Positions 13,669 to 16,317 of a DNA stretch of 16,317 nt are shown in pieces (position 1 is the first letter of the stretch; every line of letters starts with the position of its first letter). Made by a program: the position numbers and the translations under genes. The stretch lies in contig JAEDIC010000031.1 of assembly GCA_016292635.1 (NCBI GenBank), forward strand, positions 1 through 16,317, in the 5' to 3' direction. Origin of the DNA: Clostridia bacterium. GTDB taxonomy: Bacteria > Bacillota > Clostridia > Christensenellales > CAG-138. Below the pieces are notes generated by a model. That model searched no databases. It saw only the letters and a program-made list of their open reading frames with translations, and was not told where the DNA came from.

Positions 13669-13755
13669 CGGTTCGCTCAAAAGTTTTTGGATTTTGCGGG
13701 AGATGCGCCGAAATGCTCCCCAAGGGGGCCGTTGCGATTCCTTTGGGAGTTCTCA

Positions 13756-13803
13756 CATGATTTGCCTATGGCCCCCGCCAGGGTCGCCGGGCGGCAAATC
13801 ATG
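13756..13803. repeat. Long dyad, member of a dispersed repeat
   Basis: CATGATTTGCC (13756-13766) and GGCAAATCATG (13793-13803) are perfect 11-bp arms around a GC-rich 26-base core. The order GGGGGCCG, GATTTG, GCGGCAAATC, AAAGCCTT is repeated at the end of the window (16251-16317), so this is a repeat unit and not a chance dyad. Confidence 0.55.
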
Positions 13804-13811
13804 CGGCAAAC

Positions 13812-13840
13812 CAAAGCCTTGGGGCTTTGTTCCGTTTTTG
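13812..13840 (+). terminator. Probable greA-lysS terminator
   Basis: CAAAGCC (13812-13818), TTGG and GGCTTTG (13823-13829) form a perfect 7-bp stem followed by TTCCGTTTTT. It lies 143 bases beyond the lysS stop. Confidence 0.5.
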
Positions 13841-14093
13841 CCGCACCTGCCGCCGAAAGCGTATCGGAAGCGTTGGATGGCACAATCTGCCGCCGGAAAA
13901 GTGCGGCAGAATAAAATATGCAACGCTTTTGCGGCTCTATGCGTTATATATATGTAATTATGTAATGTATGGCGCTGCGTTGGCATCTGCGTAAAAGCTT
14001 AATGGATTTTTCGCAGATTATCCGACAAAGATATGAATTTATTATTAAAATGAGCGGTTCATGCTTTTCGTGGGATATGCCGATGTGGTATCA

Positions 14094-14099
14094 TATAAT
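14094..14099 (+). promoter_or_regulatory. Candidate -10 of the sortase-like pair
   Basis: A consensus TATAAT lies 54 bases before the first sortase-like start, inside an AT-rich stretch. No good -35 is present at 16-18 bases, so it may need an activator or another sigma factor, or the call may be wrong. Confidence 0.4.
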
Positions 14100-14153
14100 G
14101 TAGTAAAGAAATAAAAGATAGGCTACTATGCCTTACAGGAGGATATAACTTTA

Positions 14154-15122
14154 ATGAAGAAGATCGTTGCCTTTGCAATGGCCGCCCTCTGCCTGCTGGC
14201 AGTTGGATGTTCCCAGCCCTCTGAGGAGGTCATCACCATAGAGACCATCAACACTCCGGAGCCTGTGATAACCCCCAATGTGCCCGAAGTGACCCCCACT
14301 CCCGAGGTGTTCGTGCCCTCCTACACCGAGAAGATTGCTGAGAAGAAGGCCAAGAACGATGAAACCGTGGGCTGGATCGCCATACCCGGCACCGTTATAG
14401 ACTTCCCCATCATGTTTGATACCAAGGGTGAGTTGGCCTACTATAAGCTGAACGATGAGCGCAAGGAATCTGAACTGGGCTCCGTATACTGCCACTTTAA
14501 TGTTGCCTCTGCCGATTCCATGGGCGTGGGCCAGAATCTCATTGTTACCGCCCATAACAACCGCGTTGCCTATTCCAAGGGCAATTACACAAACGGCTTC
14601 TTCCATGAGCTGCATCATATTCAGTCCGTAAACACCGGCAAGACCAACTGCGGCTTTGATGAAAACGACAGGACCTGCCCCGTTACCCTGGACGCAGCCA
14701 CCCTGCCCAACTTCAGCACCCCTGAAGGACGCATATGGGAGATCTCCCTGGATGGCATAGATGCCGAGTGGGAAGTATGGGCCATGTACGAAGTAAAGGA
14801 AGATGAGCCCGCGAAGACCCTTTATTACAATACTTGGTGGCCTGCCGATTATGAGCCTGCCGATTACGAATTTGAAGAGCCCGATGAGGACTTCATAAAA
14901 GCATGGATTGACAAGCAGATCAGCCGGAGCGAGTATTCCTTCGGCACCACTCCCGCCGTTACCGACCAGTTCATGACCATCTACACCTGCGGCGATAACC
15001 ACGACTCCAAGAACGCCCAGTCCCGCCTGTACTTCTTCCTTAGGCAGGTAAATCCCGTCTCCACCAAGTTTGGAGGCGCTGCCGCTACCACCGCTGCTAC
15101 TGAGGCTGCTCCTCAGGCATAA
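14154..15122 (+). CDS. Class-B sortase-like lipoprotein with complete catalytic triad
   Basis: This protein has 322 residues. The signal peptide (MKKIVAFAMAALCLLAVGC) ends in a lipobox with Cys19, so it should be a lipid-anchored surface protein. A Pro/Thr-rich spacer (33-56) follows. From about 60 it resembles class B sortases. NDETVGWIAIPGTVIDFPIM (68-87) matches the N-terminal hallmark (D.VGWI.IPGT.I.YP). LIVTAHNN carries His134, MTIYTCGD carries Cys279 in a TLxTC-like box, and SRLYFFLRQV supplies Arg291 (or Arg297). Sortases cleave sorting signals and join them to cell-wall or pilin amines. Canonical class B enzymes have an N-terminal membrane helix instead of a lipobox. AGGAGG lies upstream of the start. 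The C-terminal tail is Ala/Thr-rich. No substrate with a sorting motif is seen in the window. The next gene is its paralogue. Confidence 0.82.
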   Translation: MKKIVAFAMAALCLLAVGCSQPSEEVITIETINTPEPVITPNVPEVTPTPEVFVPSYTEKIAEKKAKNDETVGWIAIPGTVIDFPIMFDTKGELAYYKLNDERKESELGSVYCHFNVASADSMGVGQNLIVTAHNNRVAYSKGNYTNGFFHELHHIQSVNTGKTNCGFDENDRTCPVTLDAATLPNFSTPEGRIWEISLDGIDAEWEVWAMYEVKEDEPAKTLYYNTWWPADYEPADYEFEEPDEDFIKAWIDKQISRSEYSFGTTPAVTDQFMTIYTCGDNHDSKNAQSRLYFFLRQVNPVSTKFGGAAATTAATEAAPQA

Positions 15123-15146
15123 GGGTATCCACAAAAACGCCTTAAT

Positions 15147-15180
15147 GGGGGGATGTGTTTTCGCGCACCCCCCCTGTTTG
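15147..15180 (+). terminator. Hairpin between the sortase-like genes, possible attenuator
   Basis: GGGGGG (15147-15152) and CCCCCCC (15168-15174) enclose a 15-base loop with a further TGTG/CGCA pairing. The tail TGTTTGT is only partly T-rich. It may reduce read-through into the second gene without fully ending transcription. Confidence 0.4.
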
Positions 15181-15252
15181 TACAAAATTACCTGCCGCTT
15201 CAGCGCGGGCCGTATCCTGTTCATTTGGGGATATGAAGGAAGGAGAATGCTT

Positions 15253-16170
15253 ATGAAGCGATTGATCACGGGATTGCTGGCTGTCGTCATGCTGATTGCT
15301 TCCGGCTGCACAACGCCGGGCGCTGTGACGGATCCGGATGGGATAATGGTCAACGTCATCGATAACACTCCCATTGTGGAGGTGGAGAGCACCCCTGTTC
15401 CGGAAGCCCTTCCGGAGGAAACGGGATATGTGTTTCCCTATGCTGATAAGATGAACGAAGCCAGGAGGCAGAACAGCGATGTTGTGGGCTGGATAAACAT
15501 ACCCGGCACCAATATCAACTATCCTATTCTGTATGGCTGGGAGGATTGGTTCTATGCCGATCACGACATTAATATGGAGGAAAATTCTATAGGTTCGGTA
15601 TACTCCCACTTTAACATGGCAAGCTATGAGAATTTTGGGACTTCACAGAATCTTGCCGTAGCCGCCGCCAATGCCCGCGTAAGCCAGACCCTGTTCCATG
15701 AGCTGCATCATATTCAGGAAGTCAATCTGGGTAATACCCACTGCGCATATAGAAAGTGCAACGCCGAGCTTGATCCAACCGTATTGCCCGACCTTACCAC
15801 TACGGAGGGACGCACATGGGATATATCCATCTGCGGAATAGACGCCCGCTGGGAGGTTTGGTCCATGTATGAGGGCGGGGACAATATAAAGGAGGAACTG
15901 GTGTATTACAATACCTGGTTCGCCAAATACGAAAGACATGTACCCAAGAACGAGCAGGATATACAGGACTGGATAAACGATCAGCTTGAGCGCAGCCAGA
16001 TAGACTTTGGCGTGGAGGTAAGCACTTCCGATCAGTTCCTTACCCTGTATACCTCCGGCGATAATAAGGATTCGGATGATACTCACCTTTTCTTCTTCCT
16101 CAAGCAGGTTGAGCCTGTGTCCGTAAAGTTCAAGGGCGGCCTGCTGGCGGGAAGCCAGAGCTTTGAATAG
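15253..16170 (+). CDS. Sortase-like lipoprotein lacking all catalytic residues (pseudoenzyme)
   Basis: This 305-residue paralogue follows the first sortase-like gene by 130 bases. The start is ATG 15253, 7 bases after AAGGAAGGAG; the ATG at 15247 is too close to it. The signal peptide ends in IASGC with lipobox Cys19. SDVVGWINIPGTNINYPILY (75-94) keeps the sortase hallmark, and most of the fold aligns with the first copy (GSVYSHFNMAS, LFHELHHIQEVN, GIDARWEVWSMYE, YYNTW). The active site is gone. His134 of copy 1 corresponds to Ala139 (NLAVAAANAR), Cys279 to Ser268 (TLYTSGD) and Arg291 to His278 (THLFFFLKQV). The frame is intact and full length, which argues against simple decay. A binding, scaffold or regulatory role beside the active copy is inferred. 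No transpeptidase activity is expected. Confidence 0.8.
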   Translation: MKRLITGLLAVVMLIASGCTTPGAVTDPDGIMVNVIDNTPIVEVESTPVPEALPEETGYVFPYADKMNEARRQNSDVVGWINIPGTNINYPILYGWEDWFYADHDINMEENSIGSVYSHFNMASYENFGTSQNLAVAAANARVSQTLFHELHHIQEVNLGNTHCAYRKCNAELDPTVLPDLTTTEGRTWDISICGIDARWEVWSMYEGGDNIKEELVYYNTWFAKYERHVPKNEQDIQDWINDQLERSQIDFGVEVSTSDQFLTLYTSGDNKDSDDTHLFFFLKQVEPVSVKFKGGLLAGSQSFE

Positions 16171-16200
16171 CCAAAGCCTCATACTTATATACGCAAACAA

Positions 16201-16222
16201 AAGAGACGCAGCCGCGTCTCTT
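16201..16222 (+). terminator. Terminator of the sortase-like operon
   Basis: AAGAGACGC (16201-16209), AGCC and GCGTCTCTT (16214-16222) form a perfect 9-bp stem 30 bases after the second gene. The T tail is short, but the A-rich left flank gives a T-rich tail on the minus strand, so it may act both ways. Confidence 0.65.
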
Positions 16223-16234
16223 CTGACTGTCAAA

Positions 16235-16317
16235 AACCCCTTGGGGGTTCGGGGGCCGCAGTCCCCGGAGGCTTCAATCGGATTTGGCGACATGTGCGGC
16301 AAATCCGCAAAAGCCTT
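16235..16317. repeat. Dyad-rich dispersed repeat, cut by the window edge
   Basis: AACCCC/GGGGTT (16235-16249), GGGGG/CCCC (16251-16266) and the perfect 8-bp pair CGGATTTG (16279-16286) / CAAATCCG (16300-16307) follow one another. The block then ends in AAAGCCTT. Order and words match the block after lysS (about 13724-13820). Both copies lie downstream of an operon. No coding is seen. Confidence 0.5.

Larger units (their letters stand above)
13669..14093. other. Dyad-rich intergenic region after lysS
   Basis: These 425 bases contain no gene that I can support, although several frames are open because the sequence is GC-rich. GGGAG and CTCCC flank 13698-13720. GGGGGCC (about 13724-13730) pairs with GGCCCCC (13770-13776). 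There is a perfect 11-bp pair at 13756-13803 and a likely terminator at 13812-13840. TGCCGCAC and GTGCGGCA pair across about 13838-13909, and CTGCCGCCG occurs twice within that span. From 13920 onward it is AT-rich with no clear structure, up to the -10 box at 14094. Confidence 0.5.

Noticed and set aside
14151..15392. A 413-codon minus-strand frame across the first sortase-like gene
   Set aside because: It is antisense to the better supported plus-strand gene with signal peptide and sortase motifs; no ribosome binding site or domain.
15253..16170. Second sortase-like gene as an ordinary pseudogene
   Set aside because: Reading frame, ribosome binding site, signal peptide and most conserved blocks are intact; only the active-site residues are changed.

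Overview
The window looks like chromosome from a Gram-positive anaerobe of the Clostridia type. The grounds are the formate-tetrahydrofolate ligase, the greA-lysS pair, a YhaM-type exoribonuclease, two sortase-like lipoproteins and strong AGGAGG ribosome binding sites. No species can be named. It splits into a patchy accessory half (about 1-5640) and an ordered housekeeping half (about 5640-16317).

Accessory half. It opens with the 3' end of an unknown gene and a small membrane/coiled-coil protein. A 42-codon remnant of cas1 then overlaps an intact cas2, followed by a bidirectional terminator and a CRISPR array of 8 repeats and 7 spacers. The repeat is of the type II-C kind. In the crRNA direction it lies opposite to cas2 and ends in an extended -10 promoter element. 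No cas9 or complete cas1 is present in the window. Beyond the array are minus-strand debris (a 53-aa protein and a truncated ParB-like gene), a GC-rich inverted repeat, and a strong plus-strand promoter that opens onto a heavily folded segment without a clear gene. A replication-initiator-like gene with a probable 5' frameshift, an excisionase and a complete tyrosine integrase follow. They end in a terminator, a cluster of short direct repeats and the 3' end of tRNA-Ser(GGA). This is the layout of an integrative element docked at a tRNA gene. A second, half-length tRNA-Ser copy lies just upstream of the intact one.

Housekeeping half. On the minus strand lie yhaM, a uracil/xanthine permease (uraA), fhs and an mscS-family channel. 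fhs has a near-consensus promoter of its own and mscS follows it closely. On the plus strand, greA and lysS share a perfect TTGACA-17-TATAAT promoter that diverges from yhaM. After a 485-base gap full of dyads come two tandem paralogous lipoproteins with a class-B sortase-like domain. The first keeps the His, Cys and Arg of a sortase. The second has replaced all three (Ala, Ser, His) but remains a full-length open frame. This active/inactive lipoprotein sortase pair is the most striking observation in the window. The last 83 bases hold another copy of the dyad-rich repeat seen after lysS.
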